DNA from: Paraburkholderia sp041321145
GTDB taxonomy: Bacteria; Pseudomonadota; Gammaproteobacteria; Burkholderiales; Burkholderiaceae
NCBI RefSeq assembly: GCF_041321145.1
Contig: NZ_JBGGWA010000017.1
Location: 62,001 to 126,000 of the forward strand
Direction of reading: 5' to 3'
DNA length: 64,000 bases
The position numbers and the translations under genes are program-made. The notes beneath the pieces are model-generated. The model did not search any database. It had not been told where the DNA came from and saw nothing but the letters and a program-made list of their open reading frames with translations. Each line of letters opens with the position of its first letter. The first letter of the stretch is position 1. Of this stretch, positions 1 to 6,862 are shown one piece after another.

Positions 1-24
1 CACGCTAAGAGAGAAAAAGAACAG

Positions 25-1218
25 ATGGACAATAAGAACGAATATCGCTCGGTCGAGCGGCTGTATATCCAGGACTGGCTTCTTGATCAGATCCAGGTCA
101 CGAACTTCGAGCTCGTCGACCATATGAAACTGATGCTTCAGCAGGACGGCCGGTTCAACGAAGTGTTCCAGGTTGAACGCAAGGAAATCGAGCATCTCAA
201 ACAAAATCAGTCGTCGCTACGCAACCTGCTGCGCACCCCGTTCCTGATGGTGGAGCCGACGCTCCAGCGCGTCGAAGACTGGCGCTGTTTCGTCGACGAT
301 ACGCCCACGACGCTAACGGTCGATGTCCTGCGGCGGAAAACGCCCCAGCTCGATTCGCTGGGGAACTATGCGGTCGGCAATTCGAACAGGCTCTTCCTCT
401 CGCTCGTCACGCAGGTGATCCACATGAGCGTGCTGTGCGCACCGCTCCTCGGTATCACGAATGAACTGGCGCAGTATCTTGCATCGGTCCCGCCGTGGAA
501 ACTGCATTTTGCGCTTGGCCGTATGAAGGGCTTGCCACTGTTCCGCTGGCGCTTCAACAGCCAGACCTTCTGGTACGAGTTCGTGGCCAGTTCGTTGACC
601 GATGAAACGATCGCGCATCAGATCATGCTGACGTCGCCGATCAGATCCGGCGACCTGCCGCTCATCGCTGGCTGGAGCGAACTGCGCCTCGAGCGCGCCC
701 GCAACGAAATCTACGCGGCCGCGATGATGGCGCACGGCTTGCGCGCGTCGACGGCATCAACGCTTTTCCGGCTGAACCAGAATGCCATGCGGATGCTCTA
801 CGTGAAGATCCACGACGCCAGTTCGCCCTGCGGGAACGTCCCGACGTCGCTGCCATGGTTCGTTGAGACCCCACAGAACCGTCTGCACGCGACAACCTAC
901 ATCTGGCTGTATCGCTCGGCGATCGCGATGGGCGCCAACGCTCCAGAGGCCCTGATTGCAACGAACGACATTTACGATCGTCTGTTCGGCGGCAAGCGAC
1001 TCATTTCTGCAGATCGCGGCTGGAACCTGACGCGTTCGATGGCAGCTGACACGCGCCTGACGGTGGCCCCTTGCCGGCAATGCAGCACGCACTATGTCGT
1101 GTCGAACAACGATACGAAGATCGAGATGCATAACCGCTTCACGTGCCCGGCATGTCAGCAGCAGCTTGGTCCCAAAAAGCGTGCCGCCCGGAGGAAGGTG
1201 AATGACGCAGCCAGCTAA
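25..1218 (+). CDS. FlhD-FlhC fusion-type transcriptional activator
   Basis: This 397-residue protein appears to carry both halves of the flagellar master regulator in one chain. Residues about 115-205 align by eye with FlhD: a helical stretch, then LGITNELAQYLAS, matching the LGI-x3-A-x2-LA segment of FlhD, then FRWRFNS, matching its FRFD segment. Residues about 225-385 align with FlhC: the segment after the ASTASTLFRLN helix, the P-x-SLPWF segment (FlhC has LPFSTDWF), R-x-WNLTR (FlhC has TRAWTLVR), and four zinc-type cysteines, C350, C353, C374 and C377, in two C-x2-C pairs. About 110 extra residues precede the FlhD part. FlhDC relatives SetCD (SXT) and AcaCD (IncA/C) are known activators of conjugative transfer, so a role in activating the facing pilus/secretion operon is inferred. 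An A/G-rich ribosome site precedes the start at the window edge. Confidence 0.75.
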   Translation: MDNKNEYRSVERLYIQDWLLDQIQVTNFELVDHMKLMLQQDGRFNEVFQVERKEIEHLKQNQSSLRNLLRTPFLMVEPTLQRVEDWRCFVDDTPTTLTVDVLRRKTPQLDSLGNYAVGNSNRLFLSLVTQVIHMSVLCAPLLGITNELAQYLASVPPWKLHFALGRMKGLPLFRWRFNSQTFWYEFVASSLTDETIAHQIMLTSPIRSGDLPLIAGWSELRLERARNEIYAAAMMAHGLRASTASTLFRLNQNAMRMLYVKIHDASSPCGNVPTSLPWFVETPQNRLHATTYIWLYRSAIAMGANAPEALIATNDIYDRLFGGKRLISADRGWNLTRSMAADTRLTVAPCRQCSTHYVVSNNDTKIEMHNRFTCPACQQQLGPKKRAARRKVNDAAS

Positions 1219-1384
1219 CGTCGAACAGGATCTCCCTGCGGGGCTGATTGTGTTCAGCGCCGACGGCCGCGCTCAGTTCGGATGGCGCAATCCCGAAACC
1301 GGTGAGCTTTACGCCGAGGCTGACGGAAGCATCATAGTCAACGCCATCGGCGCGGTGGACTGGCACGCCGGCCGCGCTCATTGA
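1202..1384 (+). CDS. small hypothetical protein coupled to the FlhDC-like gene
   Basis: A 60-residue acidic protein begins inside the last codons of the FlhDC-like gene, overlapping it by 17 bases. A strong GGAGG ribosome site lies at about 1191-1196. The overlap and the site suggest translational coupling. No family is recognised. It contains no obvious signal peptide or membrane segment. Confidence 0.5.
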   Translation: MTQPANVEQDLPAGLIVFSADGRAQFGWRNPETGELYAEADGSIIVNAIGAVDWHAGRAH

Positions 1385-1400
1385 TCAGATAGGCCTCTCA

Positions 1401-1766
1401 ATGGAAGATTTCGACTACCTCGCAGCCGATAGCAACGCGGCGTGGCTCGATGGTCGTGGAGACGGACGGTTCGAGCGGTACGAACGCTTCTACCATCAGG
1501 AGCGGGCGCAACAGGCCGAGAAGTTTGATCTGGAAATGACCAACGAAGGCTATGGAGAATGGGCAAGCCGTCAACCTGCACTGATGCTGTCTTTAGTTAG
1601 CGGCCCGTGGTTCGGCCAGGTTGCGGTCGCCTTTTTCAGCGTCTATATGGGATCTCGCCTCGTACCCGCACTTGCCGGCAAATTGCCGGTTGCGACCGGT
1701 GCGATGCTTGCCATTGCCTTTGTTGGTCTGCGCATTTTTCACTGGCGACGGCGCAAACGGAAATAG
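1401..1766 (+). CDS. small predicted membrane protein, unknown function
   Basis: This 121-residue protein has a charged N-terminal half (about 55 residues, rich in D, E and R) followed by two hydrophobic segments at about residues 62-84 and 92-112, and a basic tail (HWRRRKRK). That pattern fits a two-pass inner-membrane protein with cytoplasmic N-terminus and basic C-terminus. It follows the preceding small gene by 16 bases, and a terminator lies just downstream, so the three genes probably form one transcript. No family is recognised. Confidence 0.6.
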   Translation: MEDFDYLAADSNAAWLDGRGDGRFERYERFYHQERAQQAEKFDLEMTNEGYGEWASRQPALMLSLVSGPWFGQVAVAFFSVYMGSRLVPALAGKLPVATGAMLAIAFVGLRIFHWRRRKRK

Positions 1767-1799
1767 CCAGAATGCATTCGGACCAGAACAGCCGTCAAG

Positions 1800-1822
1800 A
1801 CCCGTCGAAAGACGGGTTTTTT
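1800..1822 (+). terminator. intrinsic terminator after the FlhDC-like operon
   Basis: A perfect 7-bp stem (ACCCGTC / GACGGGT) with a GAAA tetraloop is followed at once by six T residues. It lies 34 bases after the stop of the small membrane protein gene. Confidence 0.9.
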
Positions 1823-2023
1823 CTTGGCCGATGAAATACGGCTCAAGAGTTATGAATAATTTCCGATATCTCTAAAGTGTCGTCGCGCCGCAATTGAGAA
1901 TTTATGAGAAATCAGTCCGATGCGAATCTCGAGCCGGACAAAGCTTGACTTCGCGAGCGGATCAGTAAGATGAAATCAAGGTCGCGCAAGGGGCACGGCC
2001 AAAACAAAAATCGAGGAATTGCA

Positions 2024-3028
2024 ATGAAGAACAACAAGATCACTCTTACCGCTTTGTCGCTCGCGGCAACGATGCTGCTCGTTGCATGTGGTGGCGGTGG
2101 TGGCAGTGGCTCAGCAGGGTCGGCCAGTCCGTCAACCCCAGCAAGCACGTCGACTCCAGCGAGCGCGGCGGTGACCGGCACGCAGTCCACTCCGCAGTAC
2201 GCGGCCAGTAGCGCGCAACTGGCAATGTTTAACCAGGTGAACGCCTACCGCCAGCAATGCGGTTTCCCGGCAGTTCAGCAAAACACGGTTCTCGATCAAG
2301 CTGTACAAGCGCATGCGATGTGGGAAGGATTGAACAATCAGGTTGCGGACAACGAAACGGCTGGTCAACAAGGCTTTACTGGCGTGAGCTACGTTGATCG
2401 TGCCGTCCATTTCGGATTTCCGTCAGGCGCAATTGCTGGCGGTGTGAGCGCGGCCTACTACACCACAACGAACACTTCCGAAACGCAGTACGGCCAGACG
2501 TTGGTGAACGAATGGTTTTCCGGCGTGTACCATGCTCCGGTTCTGCTGACACCGATTACGAAAATCGGTGTTGGCGAATATGAAACCGCGTTCAACGGTT
2601 CGCCGGAAGTGTGGGGCTCGCTGACCCTCGCAGATACGTCGATGCAGCAACTCACCACGAGCGGCCCGATTACGTTCCCGTGCCAAGGCACGACCGGCGT
2701 TCCGCCCAAGAGCTATCTGGAAAATCCGACGCCGCCGAATACTTCGGGCCCGTGGGGCACGCCGGTTATTGTCATGGGCAACGCGACCGATACGATTGCG
2801 CTGACTTCCGGCACGATGATGGACCCGTCCGGCAACGTCATCAACCTGCAATTGCTCTATTCAGCCAACGATCCGAACAAGCGGCTTCAGTCGTATCAAG
2901 CCGTGGCTTACCCGACGACGCCACTGGCTCCGAACACCACGTACACGGTATCGGTGTCCGGCACGGTGAACGGCAACGCTTTCACCAAACCGCCGTACAC
3001 GTTCACGACCGGAAATATCGTCTGGTAA
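2024..3028 (+). CDS. CAP/SCP-domain lipoprotein
   Basis: The ATG at 2024 is preferred over an upstream in-frame ATG at 1970 because a GAGGA site sits just before it and the product then begins with a normal lipoprotein signal (MKNNKITLTALSLAATMLL) ending in the lipobox LVAC. A Gly/Ser linker follows, then a CAP (SCP/PR-1/Allergen V5) domain over roughly residues 60-225, recognisable from FNQVNAYRQQCGF and the later NEWFSGVYHA segment. The C-terminal 100 residues look like a beta-rich domain (TYTVSVSGTVNG). The 334-residue protein should be anchored in the outer or inner membrane on the periplasmic side. It is convergent with the pilus operon. Function unknown. Confidence 0.8.
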   Translation: MKNNKITLTALSLAATMLLVACGGGGGSGSAGSASPSTPASTSTPASAAVTGTQSTPQYAASSAQLAMFNQVNAYRQQCGFPAVQQNTVLDQAVQAHAMWEGLNNQVADNETAGQQGFTGVSYVDRAVHFGFPSGAIAGGVSAAYYTTTNTSETQYGQTLVNEWFSGVYHAPVLLTPITKIGVGEYETAFNGSPEVWGSLTLADTSMQQLTTSGPITFPCQGTTGVPPKSYLENPTPPNTSGPWGTPVIVMGNATDTIALTSGTMMDPSGNVINLQLLYSANDPNKRLQSYQAVAYPTTPLAPNTTYTVSVSGTVNGNAFTKPPYTFTTGNIVW

Positions 3029-3065
3029 TCGCCGCCGCAAAAAGGGCTCTCGCGGGCCTTGATCG

Positions 3066-3097
3066 AAAACCGCCAGCATCACACTGGCGGTTTTTTT
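3066..3097 (+). terminator. intrinsic terminator of the CAP lipoprotein gene
   Basis: Stem CCGCCAG / CTGGCGG with flanking A and T runs, 7-base loop, and seven T residues at 3091-3097. Confidence 0.9.
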
Positions 3098-3132
3098 ATT
3101 TCCGAAATCGTTTTTGACACGCTCCAATGGAG

Positions 3133-3164
3133 AAGGGGTGCAACCCGCAAAAGCTGCACCCCTT
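3133..3164 (-). terminator. terminator at the 3' end of the pilus operon
   Basis: A perfect 10-bp inverted repeat (AAGGGGTGCA / TGCACCCCTT) with a 12-base loop lies 28 bases beyond the last minus-strand gene. On the minus strand it is followed only by a short, imperfect T stretch, so it may work mainly as an RNA-stabilising hairpin. Confidence 0.6.
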
Positions 3165-3191
3165 TTCCGCTACAACTTGTCTTGGTCAGGT

Positions 3192-3908
3192 TTAATTTGG
3201 CCCGCCACAAGCCGCAGACCCCGGCGAAGTTGTATTTCCCGTGAGCTGCCCGAGAGCGCTCCCGTCCGTTCGACTGACTGGGCAATACAACAGGTATGTG
3301 TTGCCGGAGTTACCGCACGTGTCGGTCCAGACGGGCCCGGTTGCTCCATATTCGACGTTGTTGTACGTGCCATAGCCATACGAGCCATCGAATTTTATAT
3401 AGTATCCCGTGAAGGGGCCCGATGTGCCATAGCCGTTGGTGAGCGTATATCCCTGAGACTGCGCTTCACTGGCGCACGTTACCGTAGGCGGCGGTGCGTT
3501 ACAGGTATACGTCCACGAACTACCGGTCCATGTGGGACCACTAGCGTAGCCGTACTGACAGGGGTTTGTTGGTGCCGCTGGTATCTGACAAAACGGACCT
3601 GTCCAAGAACTACCGGTCCAACCTGGAGACGCCGTTGTTATCCATCCTGGCGGGCAACTCGGCGGTGCCTGGTAGTTGCACTGTGGAGCGGAGTATTGCG
3701 AACCGATCCACTTCGCAGGTGAAACGGTGGTCCACCCAGCCCCGCTAGAGCAGGTCGGCGCGACTTGAGGCGAGTTAGAAAGAAACGTCCCGCAGGTCGA
3801 ATCCTGGTAGCCGTACGAGCAGGTGACGGGCGCCGCGAACGCCCCGCGACCGGACAGGAGAATCACGCCGAACAGCACGACTCTCACCCACAATTTCCAG
3901 AATCCCAT
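3192..3908 (-). CDS. secreted Trp/Cys-rich repeat protein, last gene of pilus operon
   Basis: The start at 3908 is chosen because a GAGGAAAAAGGA ribosome site precedes it and the product then opens with a signal peptide (about residues 1-28, ending GAFAA). The mature part, about 210 residues, is rich in Cys, Trp, Gly, Ser and Tyr and contains repeated units of the form W-x-G-S-x-W or Y followed by a Cys (PGWTGSSWTGPFC and PTWTGSSWTYTC). A nearly identical 20-base DNA repeat encodes two of them, at 3511-3530 and 3601-3620. The gene follows pilV by 10 bases and ends the operon, so a surface-exposed accessory or adhesive role is plausible. No family is recognised. Confidence 0.7.
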   Translation of the reverse strand: MGFWKLWVRVVLFGVILLSGRGAFAAPVTCSYGYQDSTCGTFLSNSPQVAPTCSSGAGWTTVSPAKWIGSQYSAPQCNYQAPPSCPPGWITTASPGWTGSSWTGPFCQIPAAPTNPCQYGYASGPTWTGSSWTYTCNAPPPTVTCASEAQSQGYTLTNGYGTSGPFTGYYIKFDGSYGYGTYNNVEYGATGPVWTDTCGNSGNTYLLYCPVSRTDGSALGQLTGNTTSPGSAACGGPN

Positions 3909-3918
3909 TCCTTTTTCC

Positions 3919-5115
3919 TCAAAACGCACAATAGGTTGAAGCCGAAACCTGACCAGGTATGGGTGTGCTCGTCCCGTCCAGGATGTAGACAATCCACGGT
4001 CCCGTGCCAGCGAATCCGTAATTAACCGTGGCGGTCGTATCCACGTAGATGCTCCGCGGATTAACAAGAATTTGCGGGGTGCCCCCGCTCGAGCAGAGTG
4101 GGGCCGGCACACCCTGCCCGCTTTGCACCGTGTAATAGGCGTAGCCCTGAATCCGGCCACCGATCGGCAGCCAAACGTTGAACTGGCAGGACAGCATCTG
4201 ACCCGAGCCGTCACTGTTTCCCGCGATAGCGGTTCCAGTGCAGCCGGCTCCTGGCACCGCAATATTCCCCAACGTCATGGTGCCGGTGACGACCGCGTTC
4301 CCATGGATCGTGGCCGCCCCGCTGTCGATCGGCGCCGGGGCGGTTCCGTTCTGGTTCTGCACATATAGCGTCGCCGGCGAACGAACCGCACTGCTAACGG
4401 CGACATTCGACGCTGCCACCGTCGGGGCGGCAATCGTCCCGGTCGCATCGATGTTGCCGACGTTATGCAGGTCGACGCCGTTCACGTTCTGGCTGCCCGT
4501 CCATGTCAGGCTACCGTCTCGCCGGATATACACCGAGTTGCCATCCGTGGCGTTCGCGTTGGTCGCAACGATAGCCGCAGCGGGCGAGCCGGCAAGCGGG
4601 TTAGCCGCTGTCCAAGCGCCGTTCAAACCTGTGACCGTCCCGGAGTTCTGGGTCTTCGAGAAGCCAAACGCGGACCCACCCGCCTGAGCGATCTGCGACG
4701 CCCCGATCACATCCGGCTGACCATTGCGGGTAATCGGCTGCGAGGGATAGAGGATGTACGAGACGTGGCAGTTACCGGCGCTCGGCGAACAGTTCGCGGG
4801 CACCATCGTCATCTGGATGGTGTACACACCGCCCCAGAACGGGCCATTGCTATGCGGCTGTTTCAGGCTGCCACTCGTAAAAAGCGCATCGATCGTGGGA
4901 GGAGTCAGCGGTTGCGGATTGGCCGGGTTGTACTGCGCCAGCAACGTCGCATAGTTATCCGTCACCCAGGACGCAAGCGCCTGGTTGATGGTCGCCTCGT
5001 TCTGGCCTTCTGCCGCGAGTAACGTCGCGCGGCGGTGCGCGACGTCCTCCTTGATGCCCTGAAGAGTGAGCAGCGCAGATGCGACCAGAACGACCACCAT
5101 CTCGATAATGCTCAT
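3919..5115 (-). CDS. pilV: PilV-like type IVb pilus tip protein (shufflon-type N-terminal domain)
   Basis: This 398-residue protein begins with the hydrophobic pilin-type segment MSIIEMVVVLVASALLTL, with Glu at position 5. The middle resembles the constant part of R64 PilV shufflon proteins: YIRRDGSLTWTGSQNVNG, then DLHNVGNIDATG, then a C-x20-C segment ending SCQFNVW. In R64 the C-terminus is swapped by a recombinase, but no Rci recombinase or sfx repeats were seen here. The start at 5115 is the only ATG with a ribosome site (GAAGG) after the pilS stop, 10 bases upstream. With this start the protein has no leader before the mature-like N-terminus. It follows pilS as in IncI pil operons. Confidence 0.75.
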   Translation of the reverse strand: MSIIEMVVVLVASALLTLQGIKEDVAHRRATLLAAEGQNEATINQALASWVTDNYATLLAQYNPANPQPLTPPTIDALFTSGSLKQPHSNGPFWGGVYTIQMTMVPANCSPSAGNCHVSYILYPSQPITRNGQPDVIGASQIAQAGGSAFGFSKTQNSGTVTGLNGAWTAANPLAGSPAAAIVATNANATDGNSVYIRRDGSLTWTGSQNVNGVDLHNVGNIDATGTIAAPTVAASNVAVSSAVRSPATLYVQNQNGTAPAPIDSGAATIHGNAVVTGTMTLGNIAVPGAGCTGTAIAGNSDGSGQMLSCQFNVWLPIGGRIQGYAYYTVQSGQGVPAPLCSSGGTPQILVNPRSIYVDTTATVNYGFAGTGPWIVYILDGTSTPIPGQVSASTYCAF

Positions 5116-5125
5116 ATACCGGCCT

Positions 5126-5719
5126 TCAGTTGTTGTGCGTCGCGTACATGCCGATGCTCGCTGTCGCACCCGCGGAGGCGCATGCCGTCCCCGCCGTCGC
5201 ATCGTTATATTGCGTCGACGGCCCCGAAATGGTCGTGCCGTTCACGGTGACCATCGTGTATGCCCCCGCCACGGCGGCAACGGACAGCGAGCAAACCGTT
5301 GCAGGAACTGGATACGTCATGACCATCGCATCATTGGCGGTCGACACCAGGCCTGAAGCCGCAGTGACCGACCCACCAAAAAGCCCAATGAGAGTACCTG
5401 CCGTCTTGTTCACGCGTGAGCCGGCCGAATCGAAGGCGTGGTTCGTCGCCAGCGTCTGCAACGACTCCCCAGAGAAATCCACCTCGTTGGAGGAGGCATC
5501 CTGAATACCGCTGCGAAACAATTGCGCCTCGCTCTTGAATTGATAAGCGTGGATGCGGTCCATCACAAATCCACGCCCTTGATACACGGCGAGCGCGAGC
5601 AGTGCCGCACCCGCCATGACCGCCGCGCCTTCGATAATGGACAGCTCGCCGGACTGCCGCCGACGTCGTGCCATCTGAATGAGTGTCGTCTTGCTGCGAC
5701 CCGGTGTGTTCTTTTGCAT
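5126..5719 (-). CDS. pilS: PilS major type IVb prepilin
   Basis: A 197-residue prepilin. A basic leader (ARRRRQSGE) precedes the hydrophobic helix LSIIEGAAVMAGAALLALAV, which gives the pilin spine with Glu at position 5 if processed before Leu. The globular part has two cysteines near its C-terminal half (VCSLS and GTACAS), as expected for a disulfide D-region. It follows pilR by 12 bases and precedes pilV. A GAGG ribosome site lies before the ATG at 5719, though an internal Met at residue 16 is also possible. The cleavage motif is unusual: Gly is at -2 relative to the expected mature N-terminus instead of -1. Confidence 0.85.
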   Translation of the reverse strand: MQKNTPGRSKTTLIQMARRRRQSGELSIIEGAAVMAGAALLALAVYQGRGFVMDRIHAYQFKSEAQLFRSGIQDASSNEVDFSGESLQTLATNHAFDSAGSRVNKTAGTLIGLFGGSVTAASGLVSTANDAMVMTYPVPATVCSLSVAAVAGAYTMVTVNGTTISGPSTQYNDATAGTACASAGATASIGMYATHNN

Positions 5720-5731
5720 AAAAGGCCTCTT

Positions 5732-6862
5732 CTATCGGACGGCGGACGTGCCGGTTGTGTCAAAGCTGGCAGCACCGGTCGCCACGTAGGAACCGATGCC
5801 GAAAATCAGAAACCCTGCGGCCGCGATGCCGAGCAGGACGTAATGGGTGATCCTTGCGTTGCGCCGTACCGTTTCGACCACGCGCGAGAGCGACTCGCGA
5901 CCGAGATCCTTGATGGCCTGAATGAATTGGTCCCGGCCGGCGGCATCCGCAATCGTGTCGATCACCTCGTCGGAAAAGATCCCGGTGTTCAGGGCACGCA
6001 TCGGCTCGTGCGGCGTTACGGTCAGACGGCGGCTCATCCTGTTCAGGTGCCACTTCATCCACGGATCGGCCGTCTTCGTCAGCCGGTCGAGTGCCGCCCG
6101 CAACGTCAGCCCCGAGTCGAAAAGACCCGACAGCGAGACAATCAGTAAAGCGGCGCGCAGGTCGCGCCGGTTGCGCCACATGAGGGGGGCATTGTCGAGA
6201 CGGTTTCGCAATTCGCCAGTCCAGCGTCGCATCGTCCAGAAATAGCCAAAGACCGCGCCAAGCGTGATCGCGCCGGTGAGCCACCAGTACCGGTAGCAGA
6301 ACGTGTCGACCGCATAGAGGAACCGCCCAAACGGGAACCACTCTTCGAGCGGTTTGAAGTCCAGCACCGCCGGGAAAATCTCTCCCCCGAACATCATGCA
6401 GAATCCGTACATGTAGACAATGATCATTGCCGGGTAGGCCATCTGCGTCGACGTCGTACCGGAGAGAATCCGTTTGGCATTAGCGGCCATTTCAGCGAGT
6501 TCCAGACCGCGCACCGCCGCATCCTTTTGCGTCGCCGCGGCAGCGAGCTCGAGCAGCGCGTACTCGTCGCTGGGAATGAACGGCTTCATCGCCGCAGCGA
6601 AATCGTCACCCTGTTGCATGCGTCGCGCGACGGCCTGAAACACGGGCCAGACGAACCCCTTGCGCCCACGATGCCGCTTTTCGAGCACCGTCAAGCGCTC
6701 GAGCAACGTCTCGCGGTTACGCACGCCTTTGGACGCAACGACGTCAAGGCGCGTCTCGCGATAGAAGGCCTCACGCATCCTGCGAAAGCTGATCGTCGCA
6801 ATGTGCATCCGCTCCCTGTGCGGAAGCGACATGAAGACCGGATAGACAAGCCACTTGATCAC
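5732..6862 (-). CDS. pilR: PilR, type IV pilus inner-membrane platform protein (GspF/TadC family)
   Basis: The 376-residue protein has the layout of GspF/PilC-type platform proteins: a cytoplasmic helical N-terminus, a hydrophobic segment near residues 170-190 (IIVYMYGFCMMF), another near 200-225 (YWWLTGAITLGAVFGYFW), and a final one near 345-370 (HYVLLGIAAAGFLIFGIG). It would sit in the inner membrane and couple the PilQ ATPase to pilin assembly. Its ATG overlaps the pilQ stop by 4 bases, so the two are translationally coupled. Confidence 0.88.
   Translation of the reverse strand: MIKWLVYPVFMSLPHRERMHIATISFRRMREAFYRETRLDVVASKGVRNRETLLERLTVLEKRHRGRKGFVWPVFQAVARRMQQGDDFAAAMKPFIPSDEYALLELAAAATQKDAAVRGLELAEMAANAKRILSGTTSTQMAYPAMIIVYMYGFCMMFGGEIFPAVLDFKPLEEWFPFGRFLYAVDTFCYRYWWLTGAITLGAVFGYFWTMRRWTGELRNRLDNAPLMWRNRRDLRAALLIVSLSGLFDSGLTLRAALDRLTKTADPWMKWHLNRMSRRLTVTPHEPMRALNTGIFSDEVIDTIADAAGRDQFIQAIKDLGRESLSRVVETVRRNARITHYVLLGIAAAGFLIFGIGSYVATGAASFDTTGTSAVR

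Noticed and set aside
3192..5115. Shufflon (invertible pilV tails)
   Set aside because: PilV has a shufflon-type N-terminus, but no sfx-type inverted repeats and no Rci-like recombinase were seen adjacent. The RIT recombinases belong to a separate mobile element.
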